Positions 7,475-16,732 of a stretch of DNA of 50,608 nucleotides are shown here, in pieces. The DNA is taken from assembly GCA_008015325.1 (NCBI GenBank), contig SSFI01000049.1, positions 1 to 50,608 of the forward strand, given 5' to 3'. Positions within the stretch are counted from its first letter, which is position 1. Each line of letters opens with the position of its first letter. The notes beneath the pieces were generated by a model. That model had not been told where the DNA came from and ran no database searches. It worked only from the letters and a program-made list of their open reading frames with translations. The position numbers were made by a program, and so were the translations under genes. This DNA comes from Rheinheimera sp. GTDB taxonomy: Bacteria > Pseudomonadota > Gammaproteobacteria > Enterobacterales > Alteromonadaceae.

Positions 7475-9376
7475 ATGGGCAGAATTATTGGTATTGACTT
7501 AGGTACAACTAACAGCTGTGTGGCAATCCTGGACGGCGACCAGCCTCGCGTGATTGAAAACGCTGAAGGCGCCCGCACGACACCATCGATCATCGCGTAT
7601 GCCGAAGATGGTGAAGTTCTGGTCGGTCAGCCGGCAAAACGTCAGGCCGTCACCAACCCGAAAAATACTTTGTTTGCAATCAAACGTCTGATCGGTCGTC
7701 GCTTTGAAGACGCCGAAGTACAGCGTGATATCAAAATCATGCCTTACCAAATCACCCGTGCTGATAATGGTGACGCTTGGGTTGAAGTCAAAGGCAAAAA
7801 ATTAGCCGCACCGCAAATTTCTGCGGAAGTGCTGAAAAAGATGAAGAAAACTGCCGAAGATTACTTGGGTGAGCCAGTGACTGAAGCGGTTATCACAGTA
7901 CCAGCTTACTTCAACGACGCGCAGCGTCAGGCAACCAAAGACGCCGGTCGTATCGCGGGCCTGGAAGTCAAACGTATCATCAACGAGCCAACTGCTGCGG
8001 CGCTGGCTTATGGTATGGACAAGAAAAAAGGCGACACCAAAATTGCGGTGTATGACTTAGGTGGTGGTACTTTCGATATCTCAATCATCGAAATCGATGA
8101 TGTCGATGGCGAGCAAACCTTCGAAGTACTGTCGACCAATGGTGACACCCACTTAGGTGGTGAAGACTTTGACTCACGTCTGATCAACTATCTGGTCGAC
8201 GAGTTCAAAAAAGAACAGGGCATTGACCTGCGGAACGACCCGCTGGCGATGCAACGTCTGAAAGAATCAGCAGAAAAAGCCAAAATCGAGCTGTCTTCTG
8301 CTTCTCAGACTGAAGTGAATTTACCTTACATCACTGCGGATGCCACAGGTCCAAAACACCTGAACATCAAAGTGACACGTGCCAAACTGGAAGCGCTGGT
8401 AGAAGACCTGATCAGCCGGACTATGGAGCCGCTGAAACAAGCGTTGAAAGATGCGGATCTGTCAGTCGGTGACATCGACGACATCATTCTGGTGGGCGGT
8501 CAGACCCGGATGCCAAAAGTACAGGAAGCGGTGACGGCGTTCTTCGGCAAAGAGCCACGTAAAGACGTCAACCCGGACGAAGCGGTTGCCGTTGGTGCTG
8601 CTATCCAGGGCGCGGTACTGTCCGGTGACGTCACTGACGTATTGCTGCTGGACGTGACACCACTGTCACTGGGTATCGAGACCATGGGCAGCGTGATGAC
8701 GGCGCTGATTGAGAAGAATACGACGATTCCAACCAAGAAGTCGCAAACCTTCTCAACTGCCGAAGACAACCAGTCTGCCGTAACTATTCACGTGCTGCAG
8801 GGTGAGCGTAAGCAGGCGTCTGCCAACAAGTCGCTGGGTCAGTTTAACTTAGAAGGTATTCGCCCGGGTCGTCGTGGCGAGCCGCAAATCGAAGTGACGT
8901 TTGACCTGGATGCCGATGGTATTCTGCACGTGTCAGCGAAAGACAAAGACACAGGTAAAGAGCAGAAGATCACGATTAAATCGTCTTCAGGTCTGACTGA
9001 CGATGAAATCCAGCGCATGGTTCGCGACGCTGAGCTGAACGCGGAAGAAGACAAGAAGTTCGAAGAGCTGGTACAGACCCGTAACCAGGCCGACGCACTG
9101 GTGCACGCCACTCGTAAACAGGTGGAAGAAGCGGGTGCCAACCTGGCAACTAATGACAAACAAGAGATTGAAGCTGCGATCAGCGCGCTGGAAAGCGTGA
9201 TCAAAGGTAGCGACAAAGCTGAAATCGAAGCCAAGACTCAGGCGCTGGTACAGGCTGCACAAAAACTGCAGGCTGTTGCCCAGCAACATAATCCGGGCGC
9301 TGAGGCAGGCAATGCCAAAAACGCCAACGACGATGTGGTCGATGCTGAGTTTGAAGAAGTCAAAGACAACAAGTAA
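7475..9376 (+). CDS. dnaK: Chaperone protein DnaK (Hsp70)
   Basis: Cytosolic ATP-driven chaperone that folds nascent and stressed proteins with DnaJ and GrpE. The 633 residues match the usual length. The N-terminal nucleotide-binding domain opens with [12 protein letters not shown], has the phosphate-binding [12 protein letters not shown] and later [10 protein letters not shown]. The linker [12 protein letters not shown] leads to the substrate-binding beta domain (about 390-500), then the helical lid, and the tail ends EFEEVKDNK, close to the EEVD-like tail of bacterial DnaK. GGAG stands 8 bases before the ATG. The gene is driven by the sigma-32 promoter upstream and separated from dnaJ by a hairpin that probably lowers dnaJ expression relative to dnaK. 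grpE is not in the window. Confidence 0.98.
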   Translation: MGRIIGIDLGTTNSCVAILDGDQPRVIENAEGARTTPSIIAYAEDGEVLVGQPAKRQAVTNPKNTLFAIKRLIGRRFEDAEVQRDIKIMPYQITRADNGDAWVEVKGKKLAAPQISAEVLKKMKKTAEDYLGEPVTEAVITVPAYFNDAQRQATKDAGRIAGLEVKRIINEPTAAALAYGMDKKKGDTKIAVYDLGGGTFDISIIEIDDVDGEQTFEVLSTNGDTHLGGEDFDSRLINYLVDEFKKEQGIDLRNDPLAMQRLKESAEKAKIELSSASQTEVNLPYITADATGPKHLNIKVTRAKLEALVEDLISRTMEPLKQALKDADLSVGDIDDIILVGGQTRMPKVQEAVTAFFGKEPRKDVNPDEAVAVGAAIQGAVLSGDVTDVLLLDVTPLSLGIETMGSVMTALIEKNTTIPTKKSQTFSTAEDNQSAVTIHVLQGERKQASANKSLGQFNLEGIRPGRRGEPQIEVTFDLDADGILHVSAKDKDTGKEQKITIKSSSGLTDDEIQRMVRDAELNAEEDKKFEELVQTRNQADALVHATRKQVEEAGANLATNDKQEIEAAISALESVIKGSDKAEIEAKTQALVQAAQKLQAVAQQHNPGAEAGNAKNANDDVVDAEFEEVKDNK

Positions 9377-9428
9377 GCGTTGTCTTGCTAAGACCAAAGC
9401 ATTAAGCTGCGGTCTTTTAAACAGTAAA

Positions 9429-9455
9429 AGCGACCGCCCCGGCGGTCGCTTGTTT
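9429..9455 (+). terminator. Hairpin between dnaK and dnaJ (partial terminator)
   Basis: 10-bp stem AGCGACCGCC/GGCGGTCGCT with a 2-nt loop and a weak T-rich tail (TGTTT). It probably acts as a leaky terminator or an mRNA stabiliser. Confidence 0.6.
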
Positions 9456-9487
9456 ATCCGCTGACCCTGAACAGTTGAAGCAGCATT

Positions 9488-10630
9488 ATGTCAAAGCGTG
9501 ATTATTACGAAGTGTTGGGCGTCAGCAAAGGCGCCGACGAAAAAGAGATTAAAAAGGCTTATAAGCGCCAGGCGATGAAATATCACCCTGATCGTACGCA
9601 GGGCGATAAAGCCATGGAAGAGAAATTCAAAGAAGTTCAGGAAGCCTATGAGATCCTGAACGACGAGCAAAAACGCGCCGCATATGATCAATATGGTCAT
9701 GCCGGCGTCGATCCAAACCGCGGTGCCGGTGGTTTTGGCGGCGGCGGTGCTGATTTTGGTGACATTTTCGGCGATGTGTTTGGCGACATCTTCGGTGGTG
9801 GCCGGCGTGGTGGCGGTGGTGGTCAGCGGGCGCAGCGCGGCTCTGACTTACGCTACAACCTCGAACTGAGTCTGGAAGAAGCGGTTAAAGGCAAAGAGCT
9901 GGAGATCAAAGTCCCGACGCTGGTGCCTTGTGATACCTGTGACGGTTCAGGCGCGAAAAAAGGCACTTCAGCCAAGACTTGTGGCACCTGTCAGGGCCAT
10001 GGTCAGGTCACGATGCGGCAGGGTTTCTTTGCTGTGCAGCAAACCTGTCCGACCTGTAACGGCCGGGGCAAGATCATCCCGGAACCATGTCCGAAGTGTC
10101 ATGGCGAAGGCCGCGTCGAAAAGACCAAGATGCTGAAAGTGAAGATCCCGGCAGGTGTCGACACCGGCGATCGCATTCGGCTGACCGGCGAAGGCGAGGC
10201 GGGTATGCATGGCGCGCCGGCAGGTGACCTGTATGTGCAGGTGCATGTTAAAGATCACCCGATTTTTGTCCGTGATGGCAATAATCTGGCCTGTGAAGTG
10301 CCAATCAGCTTCTCGATCGCTGCGCTGGGCGGTGAAATCGATGTGCCGACGTTGGATGGCCGTGTCAAACTGAAGATCCCGGCCGAAACCCAGACCGACA
10401 AAATGTTCCGTCTGCGCGGTAAAGGCGTGCAGTCAGTACGCGGTGGCGGCGTGGGTGATTTAGTCTGTAAAGTGGTGGTCGAAACGCCGGTCAATTTGTC
10501 TGACAAGCAAAAAGATCTGCTGCGTCAGCTTGATGAAAGCTGGGCCGGTGACAGCGAAGCCATGCACAGACCGAAATCCAAAGGTTTCTTTGATGGGGTG
10601 AAGAAATTCTTTGACGATTTAACCGGTTAA
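9488..10630 (+). CDS. dnaJ: Chaperone protein DnaJ (Hsp40)
   Basis: Cytosolic co-chaperone that delivers unfolded clients to DnaK and stimulates its ATPase. 380 residues. Domain order: J domain (residues 1-70, HPD at 33-35), a glycine/phenylalanine-rich linker (about 75-115), four CxxCxGxG zinc-binding repeats (about 145-210), and the C-terminal client-binding domains. All four zinc repeats are intact ([32 protein letters not shown]). It lies 111 bases after dnaK and is probably co-transcribed from the same heat-shock promoter. A hairpin follows the stop codon. Confidence 0.98.
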   Translation: MSKRDYYEVLGVSKGADEKEIKKAYKRQAMKYHPDRTQGDKAMEEKFKEVQEAYEILNDEQKRAAYDQYGHAGVDPNRGAGGFGGGGADFGDIFGDVFGDIFGGGRRGGGGGQRAQRGSDLRYNLELSLEEAVKGKELEIKVPTLVPCDTCDGSGAKKGTSAKTCGTCQGHGQVTMRQGFFAVQQTCPTCNGRGKIIPEPCPKCHGEGRVEKTKMLKVKIPAGVDTGDRIRLTGEGEAGMHGAPAGDLYVQVHVKDHPIFVRDGNNLACEVPISFSIAALGGEIDVPTLDGRVKLKIPAETQTDKMFRLRGKGVQSVRGGGVGDLVCKVVVETPVNLSDKQKDLLRQLDESWAGDSEAMHRPKSKGFFDGVKKFFDDLTG

Positions 10631-10646
10631 CGGTCTGCCTGAAAAT

Positions 10647-10676
10647 CACCGCCAGCCTTGCTGGCGGTGTTGTTTC
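10647..10676 (+). terminator. Terminator-like hairpin after dnaJ
   Basis: 9-bp stem CACCGCCAG/CTGGCGGTG with a 5-nt loop. The tail TTGTTTC is only partly T, so it may be leaky. Confidence 0.6.
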
Positions 10677-10717
10677 TGCTGTCAGGCAATTTTCAGTTTT
10701 AACGAACAGGATTTCTG

Positions 10718-11524
10718 ATGAAAAAACCAACCACGCTCTGGACCACGATGATTTTAGCGCTGGGCCTGTCCGCCTGTGCCGAGTCACCGACCGGCCGGCC
10801 GCAACTGATGTTATTTGATCAAACCCAGGTCAATAAAATGGGCATTCAGACCTTTGAAGATCTGAAAGCCAAAACGCCGGTCAGTAAAGACAAAAAAACC
10901 AATCAGTATGTGCAGTGCGTGGCAAAGCAGGTATTGAGCGTCACCCCTGCCAGGTATCAGCAAAACCCTTGGGAAATCGTGGTATTTGACAGCGATCAGG
11001 TCAATGCCTTTGCGCTGCCAGGTGGCAAGGTCGGCGTATACACCGGTTTGCTGCTGGTTGCAGAAAACCAGCATCAGCTGGCGGCAGTCATTGGCCATGA
11101 AATCGCCCACGTGATGTCTGGTCATTCCAATGAGCGTTTATCCAGCAACCAGGCGGTGCAGGCCACTTTAGGCGTGGCCGACGTAGCACTCAGCGCGATG
11201 GATACCCGCTTTAAAACCGAACTGTCGACCGCTTTTGGTTTAGGCGCCCAGGTCGGGGTGATTTTGCCATTTAGCCGGGTGCATGAATCAGAAGCTGACT
11301 TAATTGGTCTGGATCTGATGGCAAAAGCCGGCTTTAAACCGGAGGAGTCAGTGAAGCTGTGGCAAAACATGGCGAAACAAGGCAGCGGTGGTACACCACA
11401 GATTTTATCCAGCCACCCGGTGCCGGAAAATCGCATCAAGGCGCTGCAAAAGAATATGCCGAAGGCAGATGCTGAATATCAGCAGCGTAAAGCCATTGGT
11501 GGTTTACCTGCCTGTAATAAATAA
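10718..11524 (+). CDS. M48-family metalloprotease lipoprotein (LoiP-like)
   Basis: A 268-residue predicted lipoprotein: signal peptide with lipobox LSAC, so C20 would be lipidated. The peptidase M48 domain carries the zinc site HEIAH (127-131) and the third ligand region HESEAD (E190), followed by the SSHP motif typical of M48 proteases. Length and layout resemble E. coli LoiP/YggG and related periplasmic quality-control proteases. It cleaves unknown substrates at the periplasmic face of the envelope. It follows dnaJ with only a weak hairpin between, so read-through from the heat-shock promoter is possible and would fit a role in envelope protein quality control. That link is inference. Confidence 0.9.
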   Translation: MKKPTTLWTTMILALGLSACAESPTGRPQLMLFDQTQVNKMGIQTFEDLKAKTPVSKDKKTNQYVQCVAKQVLSVTPARYQQNPWEIVVFDSDQVNAFALPGGKVGVYTGLLLVAENQHQLAAVIGHEIAHVMSGHSNERLSSNQAVQATLGVADVALSAMDTRFKTELSTAFGLGAQVGVILPFSRVHESEADLIGLDLMAKAGFKPEESVKLWQNMAKQGSGGTPQILSSHPVPENRIKALQKNMPKADAEYQQRKAIGGLPACNK

Positions 11525-11543
11525 ATCCTTGTATTTCCGTATA

Positions 11544-11569
11544 AAAAATCCCGCAATTGCGGGATTTTT
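11544..11569. terminator. Bidirectional terminator between M48 gene and nhaC-family gene
   Basis: Perfect palindrome, AAAAATCCCGCAA joined directly to its complement, with A- and T-runs on either side, serving two convergent genes. Confidence 0.9.
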
Positions 11570-11590
11570 ACTTTAAGCACGATAAAACTG

Positions 11591-12901
11591 TTAGTGGCCG
11601 CGTGCGGGCCGCAGCAGCACCACACCGAGGGCAACGACCAGCAGGATCAGACAGTAGTAACTTTGCGTCACCACATCCCATGGCGACAGGCTGAAGCTGG
11701 CGCCGAGTAACAGCGCCTGCGCACCATAAGGCACCAGACCCTGACTGATACAAGAGAAAATATCCAGCAGACTGGCGCTGCGTTTCGGGCTGATGTCGTG
11801 ATGTTCAGCCAAATCGCGGCTGACATCGGCAGCCAGCACAATGGCTACTGTGTTGTTGGCGATACAAAGGTTACTGATAAACACCAGTGCGGCGATCGCA
11901 AGCTGCTGCGCTTTGTTGCCAGCCAGTCGCAGACGTTTGGCTGTGCCGTCGATTAAACCCGCGATCCAGGCAAGGCCGCCCTGGGCTTTAACAAATTCGC
12001 CCAAAGCACCGACAAACATCGACAGCAGGAAAATCTCCTGCATGCTGCCAAAGCCTTTAAAAATATCTTTGCCGAGATTTGCCACCGCATAATCAGCAAA
12101 AAACACGCCTTGCAGCGCTGCCAGCACGATGCCGAGTAATAACACTGCGAAAACGTTCATGCCGGCGACCGCCAGAATTAAAATGGCGGCATAGGGCAGT
12201 ACGCCAGTCCAGCTGAAGGCTTTGGCTTCGATCACCTGATCTGTGGTTGCAAGGCCAGTAAATAACAGAACAGACAAAACAGCGGCAGGCGTGGCAATTT
12301 TCAGGTTTTCACGGAATTTATCTTTCATTTCCGCGCCTTGGGTGCGGGTCGACGCAATCGTTGTATCGGAGATAATTGATAAATTATCGCCAAACATGGC
12401 GCCACTTAACAAAGCGCCCGCCATCAATGCCGGTTCAATTTGTGCTTGTTGTGACAGGCCTACCGCAATAGGTGCCAAAGCGCCGATAGTACCCATTGAA
12501 GTGCCCATGGCGGTGGCGACTATTGCAGAAATGACAAACAAACCGGGTAAAATCAGGCTGGCCGGTACCAGGCTTAAACCGGCATTCACCACTGCGTCCA
12601 CACCGCCGGTCGCCTGAGCGACAGTGGCAAAAGCGCCAGCCAGCAGATAGATAATACACATGGTAATGATGTTGCTGTTACCGGCACCTTTGACCAGTAA
12701 ATCTATCGATTCGGTCAGTGGCGCGCGGTGTAACCAGACGGCCAGCACTAAGGCCGGCAGTATCGCCACAGGCCCAGGCAGCTGGTAAAACGCATAAGCC
12801 ACGCCCTGACTTTGCAGGTAGAGGCCAGTGCCTAAAAACAACGAAACAAACAGCAACAACGGCAACAGAGACCGTTTGGCGCCGACGGCAGATCCGGACA
12901 T
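11591..12901 (-). CDS. Na+/H+ antiporter, NhaC family
   Basis: An integral inner-membrane protein of 436 residues with about 10-12 hydrophobic segments. It shows the signature of NhaC-family exchangers around the middle (GDNLSIISDTTIASTRTQG) and the later NNTVAIVLAADVSRDL. Family members exchange Na+ for H+, and some transport amino or organic acids, so the substrate is not certain. The start at 12901 is chosen because GAGG lies 7 bases ahead of this ATG; an upstream in-frame extension of 40 codons is basic, poorly hydrophobic and lacks a good ribosome site. It is a single-gene unit between two oppositely oriented neighbours. Confidence 0.85.
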   Translation of the reverse strand: MSGSAVGAKRSLLPLLLFVSLFLGTGLYLQSQGVAYAFYQLPGPVAILPALVLAVWLHRAPLTESIDLLVKGAGNSNIITMCIIYLLAGAFATVAQATGGVDAVVNAGLSLVPASLILPGLFVISAIVATAMGTSMGTIGALAPIAVGLSQQAQIEPALMAGALLSGAMFGDNLSIISDTTIASTRTQGAEMKDKFRENLKIATPAAVLSVLLFTGLATTDQVIEAKAFSWTGVLPYAAILILAVAGMNVFAVLLLGIVLAALQGVFFADYAVANLGKDIFKGFGSMQEIFLLSMFVGALGEFVKAQGGLAWIAGLIDGTAKRLRLAGNKAQQLAIAALVFISNLCIANNTVAIVLAADVSRDLAEHHDISPKRSASLLDIFSCISQGLVPYGAQALLLGASFSLSPWDVVTQSYYCLILLVVALGVVLLRPARGH

Positions 12902-12922
12902 GCTAAACCTCGGTATCAAATG

Positions 12923-12943
12923 CCGGTGTCTGTCTGACACCGG
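12923..12943 (-). promoter_or_regulatory. Leader hairpin upstream of the NhaC-family gene
   Basis: Perfect 8-bp stem (CCGGTGTC/GACACCGG, 5-nt loop) in the presumed 5' leader, about 20 bases ahead of the start codon. No T-run follows on the coding strand, so it is more likely a translational or stability element than a terminator. It resembles no riboswitch that I recognise. Confidence 0.4.
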
Positions 12944-13168
12944 AGCAATCTTGGTTAATTTAATTACTTTTATGTTTTTAATAATTTTGCGGAATATAAG
13001 GACGTCCAGAAGGCCTGTCAATATGAATTAGGACTTGCTTATAACGATGTTTTACCGCAATTTGCCGCAAATGCCGAATCTTTTCCCTTGAAATACGCCA
13101 CATCGCGACCATATCCGCTGGAGTGATTTGAAGTTTTCTATAGTGTCCCACCATTGCCGGAGCCCGTT

Positions 13169-14323
13169 ATGCTGAATTTTACCTTCCAGAATCCGACCCG
13201 CATTGTATTTGGCGAAGGCCAAATCAACCAACTACGCCAGTTGGTGCCTGCCGGTGCCCGGGTGTTAATGACTTATGGTGGCGGCTCGATCAAACACAAT
13301 GGTGTGTACGACCAGGTCAAAACGGCGCTGAAGGACTTTACGGTATTTGAATTCGGCGGTATTGAGCCAAATCCAAGTTATGAAACATTGAGCAAAGCGG
13401 TTGCACTGGTGCATGCCGAACAGATTGATTTTCTGCTGGCAGTCGGTGGCGGCAGTGTGGTCGACGGCACAAAATATATTGCTGCGGCGGCGCGTTATGA
13501 CGGCGAGGGCTGGGACATTCTGAGTAAACAGGCGAAGGTAAAAGCAGCCGTGGCTTTAGGTTGTGTGCTGACGTTGCCGGCCACCGGCTCTGAAAGTAAT
13601 GGCTTTGCCGTTATCACCAAACAGGCGACGCAAAAAAAATTGTCTTTTGGCAGCCCGCTGGTTTATCCGCAGTTTGCCGTGCTTGACCCGACAGTGACGT
13701 ATTCGTTGCCGGCAAAACAGCTTGCCAACGGTGTGGTCGATGCCTACATCCACGTGATGGAACAGTATCTGACTTATCCGGTTGGTGCGGCGGTGCAGGA
13801 CCGCTTTGCCGAAGGTTTATTGCTGACTTTGCTGGAGTTTGGCCCCAAAGCTATCGCTGCACCGCAGGATTACAACATCCGCGCCAATCTGATGTGGACT
13901 GCGACTATGGCACTCAATGGCCTGATTGGCGTTGGTGTGCCGCAGGACTGGTCAACCCATATGATTGGCCACCAGCTGACCGCATTATATGGTCTCGATC
14001 ACGCTCAGACCCTGGCCATTGTGCTGCCGGCCGTGATGCAGCAGCAACGCGAGCAAAAGCGTGAGAAGTTATTACAATACGGCCGCCGCGTGTTTAACCT
14101 GCAACATCAGGATGAAGAGCGGTTGATTGATGAAACCATCAGCCATACCCGGGCTTTCTTTGAACAAATGGGCGTACCGACGAGACTGGCTGATTACGGT
14201 ATCAATGCCGATGCCAAAGCTGCGGTTGTGGCAAAACTAACCGAGTTAAAAGCAGAGCGGTTAGGCGAACATGGCGATATCACGCCTGACGTGGTCGCGC
14301 AAATTCTGCAGCGGGCACTCTGA
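13169..14323 (+). CDS. YqhD-like NADPH-dependent alcohol dehydrogenase
   Basis: Iron-containing group III alcohol dehydrogenase of 384 residues, expected to reduce toxic aldehydes with NADPH in the cytoplasm. Cofactor motif GGGSVVDGTK (about 92-101) and the metal ligands D191, H195, H264 and H278 are all present; their spacing is offset by three from D194, H198, H267 and H281 of E. coli YqhD. The start at 13169 is preceded by GGAG at 6 bases; a TTG five codons upstream is less likely. E. coli yqhD responds to reactive aldehydes through YqhC, but no such regulator gene is adjacent here. The gene stands alone between the antiporter and the sugar-activation pair. Confidence 0.92.
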   Translation: MLNFTFQNPTRIVFGEGQINQLRQLVPAGARVLMTYGGGSIKHNGVYDQVKTALKDFTVFEFGGIEPNPSYETLSKAVALVHAEQIDFLLAVGGGSVVDGTKYIAAAARYDGEGWDILSKQAKVKAAVALGCVLTLPATGSESNGFAVITKQATQKKLSFGSPLVYPQFAVLDPTVTYSLPAKQLANGVVDAYIHVMEQYLTYPVGAAVQDRFAEGLLLTLLEFGPKAIAAPQDYNIRANLMWTATMALNGLIGVGVPQDWSTHMIGHQLTALYGLDHAQTLAIVLPAVMQQQREQKREKLLQYGRRVFNLQHQDEERLIDETISHTRAFFEQMGVPTRLADYGINADAKAAVVAKLTELKAERLGEHGDITPDVVAQILQRAL

Positions 14324-14419
14324 GCATTTGCCAGCTAATAGTTCTTGCCATCTGGCCGCCGCTGGTCCGCTGACGATGTCGTAAGAACTATGGTACATTG
14401 TTGTGAAAGTGTTAATAAG

Positions 14420-14440
14420 CGCCGGCTCTGCCGGCGTTGT
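14420..14440 (+). terminator. Possible terminator after the alcohol dehydrogenase
   Basis: 7-bp GC-rich stem CGCCGGC/GCCGGCG with loop TCT, about 100 bases after the stop codon. The tail TTGT is poor in T, so termination is uncertain. Confidence 0.4.
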
Positions 14441-14466
14441 GCTATTTGGGCAGGAGGCTAGCAGGA

Positions 14467-15333
14467 ATGGCTGCAGCAGTTTCATTATTAGTGCTGGCCG
14501 GGGGCATGGGCAGTCGTTTTGGCGGTGATAAGCAGCTGGCGACTGTCGGTCAGACCGGCCGGCCGCTCTTGTATTTCAGCGTGATGGACGCTTATCAGGC
14601 TGGTGTCCGCCATCTGGTGCTGGTGATCCGGCAGAATTTACAGACCTTATTTAGCGAGCAGGTGTTGCCCACATTACCGGCTGATTTGCGCGTTGATTTT
14701 GTCGTGCAGCAGCTCGATGACATCCCTTCAGGTTGTGTTTTGCCAGCTGTCGCCAGAACCAAACCCTGGGGCACGGCGCATGCGGTCTGGGCGGCACGCC
14801 GGCAGCTGACGCAGCCTTTTATTGTCATTAATGCCGACGATTATTATGGCGCCGATGCGATGCTGAAGTTAGTGCAGCATTTTTCAGTCTCAGTTAACAG
14901 CTGGGCCATGGTGGCTTATCCGCTGGCGCTGACTTTATCCGAGCATGGTGGCGTCAATCGCGGTTGTTGTCAGGTGGAGGCAGGACGTTTGCTGGAAGTT
15001 GCTGAGTGGACCGAAATACAGGCTGATACAGATAGCGCGTTCAGTGGGCTCGACGGCAAAGGCATACGCCGGCCATTGTCCGGCCAGCAGCTGGTGTCGA
15101 TGAATATTTGGGGTTTTACTCCGAATTTGCTGACTCGGCTGGAAACACAGTTGCGGCAGTTTTTCAACGCCGGTCCCGGCGACAAAACCGAGTCTTATCT
15201 GCCTGTTGCGGTGGACCAGGCCTTGCAGCAAGGTCAGCCGCTTGCTGTGATGGTCTCGACCGAAGCCTGGCGGGGTATCACTTACCCGGCCGATTTGGCT
15301 GCGCTCGGCAGTTTTTTTGACAATAAAATCTAA
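14467..15333 (+). CDS. Sugar-1-phosphate nucleotidyltransferase
   Basis: A 288-residue nucleotidyltransferase with a Rossmann-like fold. The N-terminal signature is LVLAGGMGSRFGGDKQL (nucleotide binding), with a NADDYYG metal/product motif at about residue 120. It should join a sugar 1-phosphate to an NTP, giving an NDP-sugar in the cytoplasm. The exact sugar and nucleotide are not visible in the sequence. The next gene is a NahK-like sugar 1-kinase, so the pair most likely converts a free N-acetylhexosamine or similar sugar into an activated NDP-sugar. The ATG at 14467 is chosen because AGGAGG lies 9 bases upstream; an upstream in-frame GTG has no such site. Confidence 0.82.
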   Translation: MAAAVSLLVLAGGMGSRFGGDKQLATVGQTGRPLLYFSVMDAYQAGVRHLVLVIRQNLQTLFSEQVLPTLPADLRVDFVVQQLDDIPSGCVLPAVARTKPWGTAHAVWAARRQLTQPFIVINADDYYGADAMLKLVQHFSVSVNSWAMVAYPLALTLSEHGGVNRGCCQVEAGRLLEVAEWTEIQADTDSAFSGLDGKGIRRPLSGQQLVSMNIWGFTPNLLTRLETQLRQFFNAGPGDKTESYLPVAVDQALQQGQPLAVMVSTEAWRGITYPADLAALGSFFDNKI

Positions 15334-15391
15334 TCAAGCACAATAGTCGGCTTGCTCAAACGTTGTGTGGGCCGTCAATCAGGTAAGTTCT

Positions 15392-16477
15392 ATGTCAGTT
15401 GAATCTGCCGCTGCTGCGGTGTCGTCGTTATTGCCAGCCGATGTGCTGGCGGCTTATCAGTTTTCGCCGGATGCCTCTGTCCGGTTATTTGGCAATGGCC
15501 ATATCAATCGGACTTATTTGATTGAAAATTCGCAAAAAAGACTCATTCTGCAGCAAATCAATACGCAGATTTTCCCGTCGCCACAACAACTGGTCGACAA
15601 TGCGTTGCGGATTGAACAGCATCTCGAAAAAAAACAGGCACAAGGCCAGTATCCGTTACAGATCCTGCGCCAGCAGCCTCGGCTGGATGGCCGTTATTTA
15701 AGCGGTGAGCAGGCAGATTTACGCGCCTTAGCCTTTATTGACGGCGGCCGCAGTATCGAAGTGGTCGACACCGCTGAGCAGGCTTTTGCCGCCGCACTGA
15801 CCTTTGGCCAGTTTGCTGCAGCACTGGCTGACTTCCCGGCCGATGAGTTGCATACGGTGATCCCGGATTTTCATAATCTGGTTTTTCGCTTCCAACAGCT
15901 GGAAGACGCTGCTGTGCTGAACAAAGCCGGCCGGCTTTCCGGCTGTCAGGATTTACTGAATTATTGTCTGTCGCAGCGCACACTGGTGACAGAACTCGAA
16001 GCTGTTTGTGCAGAGCTGCCGCGTCGGGTTTGCCACAACGATACTAAAATCAATAACATGTTGTATTCCGACTCGCAGGGGCGTGGTATTGCTGCTATCG
16101 ATTTGGATACCTGCATGCCGGGTTATTGGCTGTTTGATTTTGGCGATATGGTACGTACCTGCTGCTCGCCGGAGCCGGAAGATTCATTAAATCAGGCGGC
16201 GGTACGTATCAGACCGGAGATTTTTACCGCCTTAGCGCAAGGCTATTTGCATGGTCTTGCCGGTATCATCACGCCTGCTGAGCGGCAAAGCCTGTGGCTC
16301 GGTGCCAAGGTGATGTGTCTGATGATCGGCATCCGCTTTTTGGCTGATCACTTAAACGGTGATTGTTATTTCGCCGTGCACAGGCCTAATCACAACTTAC
16401 AGCGCGCGGAAAACCAGCTGCGGTTATATCTGGATTTACTGGCGCAACAAGAGCAATTGCAGCCTTTGCTGAAATAA
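15392..16477 (+). CDS. NahK-like sugar 1-kinase (APH fold)
   Basis: A 361-residue kinase of the aminoglycoside-phosphotransferase fold. It opens with the nucleotide-loop motif FGNGHINRTYLIE and has the catalytic loop HNDTKINN (215-222, catalytic D217) and the metal-binding segment IDLDTCMPGYWLFDFGD (around D237/D239). These phrases match N-acetylhexosamine 1-kinases such as bifidobacterial NahK (DTKxNN, IDLDTxMPG, DFGD) better than the AmgK kinases of peptidoglycan recycling. It likely makes sugar 1-phosphate for the transferase encoded 58 bases upstream. Older databases often mislabel this family as desulfatase or aminoglycoside resistance. The ATG at 15392 has a modest AGGTAA site, and an upstream in-frame GTG is possible. 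A strong terminator ends the pair. Confidence 0.8.
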   Translation: MSVESAAAAVSSLLPADVLAAYQFSPDASVRLFGNGHINRTYLIENSQKRLILQQINTQIFPSPQQLVDNALRIEQHLEKKQAQGQYPLQILRQQPRLDGRYLSGEQADLRALAFIDGGRSIEVVDTAEQAFAAALTFGQFAAALADFPADELHTVIPDFHNLVFRFQQLEDAAVLNKAGRLSGCQDLLNYCLSQRTLVTELEAVCAELPRRVCHNDTKINNMLYSDSQGRGIAAIDLDTCMPGYWLFDFGDMVRTCCSPEPEDSLNQAAVRIRPEIFTALAQGYLHGLAGIITPAERQSLWLGAKVMCLMIGIRFLADHLNGDCYFAVHRPNHNLQRAENQLRLYLDLLAQQEQLQPLLK

Positions 16478-16550
16478 ATGGCGAATTTTGCTGACTCGTT
16501 ACAACTAAACAGACCGACACACCGACTGAGTGCATGTTGTTGTCTGACTT

Positions 16551-16577
16551 ACGCACCCTCCGGGGTGCGTTTTTTTT
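16551..16577 (+). terminator. Terminator after the sugar kinase
   Basis: 8-bp stem ACGCACCC/GGGTGCGT, loop TCCG, then eight T residues. Confidence 0.92.
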
Positions 16578-16689
16578 GAAAATGACAGAAGTCGTAGTTA
16601 AAGCGTCTGCGCAGCTTTTACAGAACAAGGCCGCAAATTTGATTAGAGCCGCCGGCAATTTTTTGCTTTAATAAGCCACTTTTTTAAAT

Positions 16690-16712
16690 ATGGCGGTCTG
16701 GACCGCCATTTT
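16690..16712 (+). terminator. Terminator-like hairpin just upstream of dapB
   Basis: Perfect 9-bp stem ATGGCGGTC/GACCGCCAT with a 2-nt loop followed by TTTT, ending about 20 bases before the dapB start and next to its AGGA site. It is either a second terminator for the upstream gene or a leader attenuator for dapB. The segment 16578-16689 between the two hairpins shows no reading frame with a ribosome site. Confidence 0.5.
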
Positions 16713-16732
16713 GGCGATACAGGAACCTAGAC

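Noticed and set aside
8839-9397. Minus-strand frames of 130 codons across dnaK
   Set aside because: They are antisense to a strongly conserved gene and result from its codon bias; no ribosome site was found.
12902-13168. Possible lysine or other riboswitch between the antiporter and alcohol dehydrogenase genes
   Set aside because: Only one simple hairpin is visible and no conserved riboswitch core could be recognised by eye.
15392-16477. Aminoglycoside resistance phosphotransferase or sulfatase
   Set aside because: The fold is shared, but the DTKINN and IDLDTCMPG motifs and the neighbouring nucleotidyltransferase fit a sugar 1-kinase.
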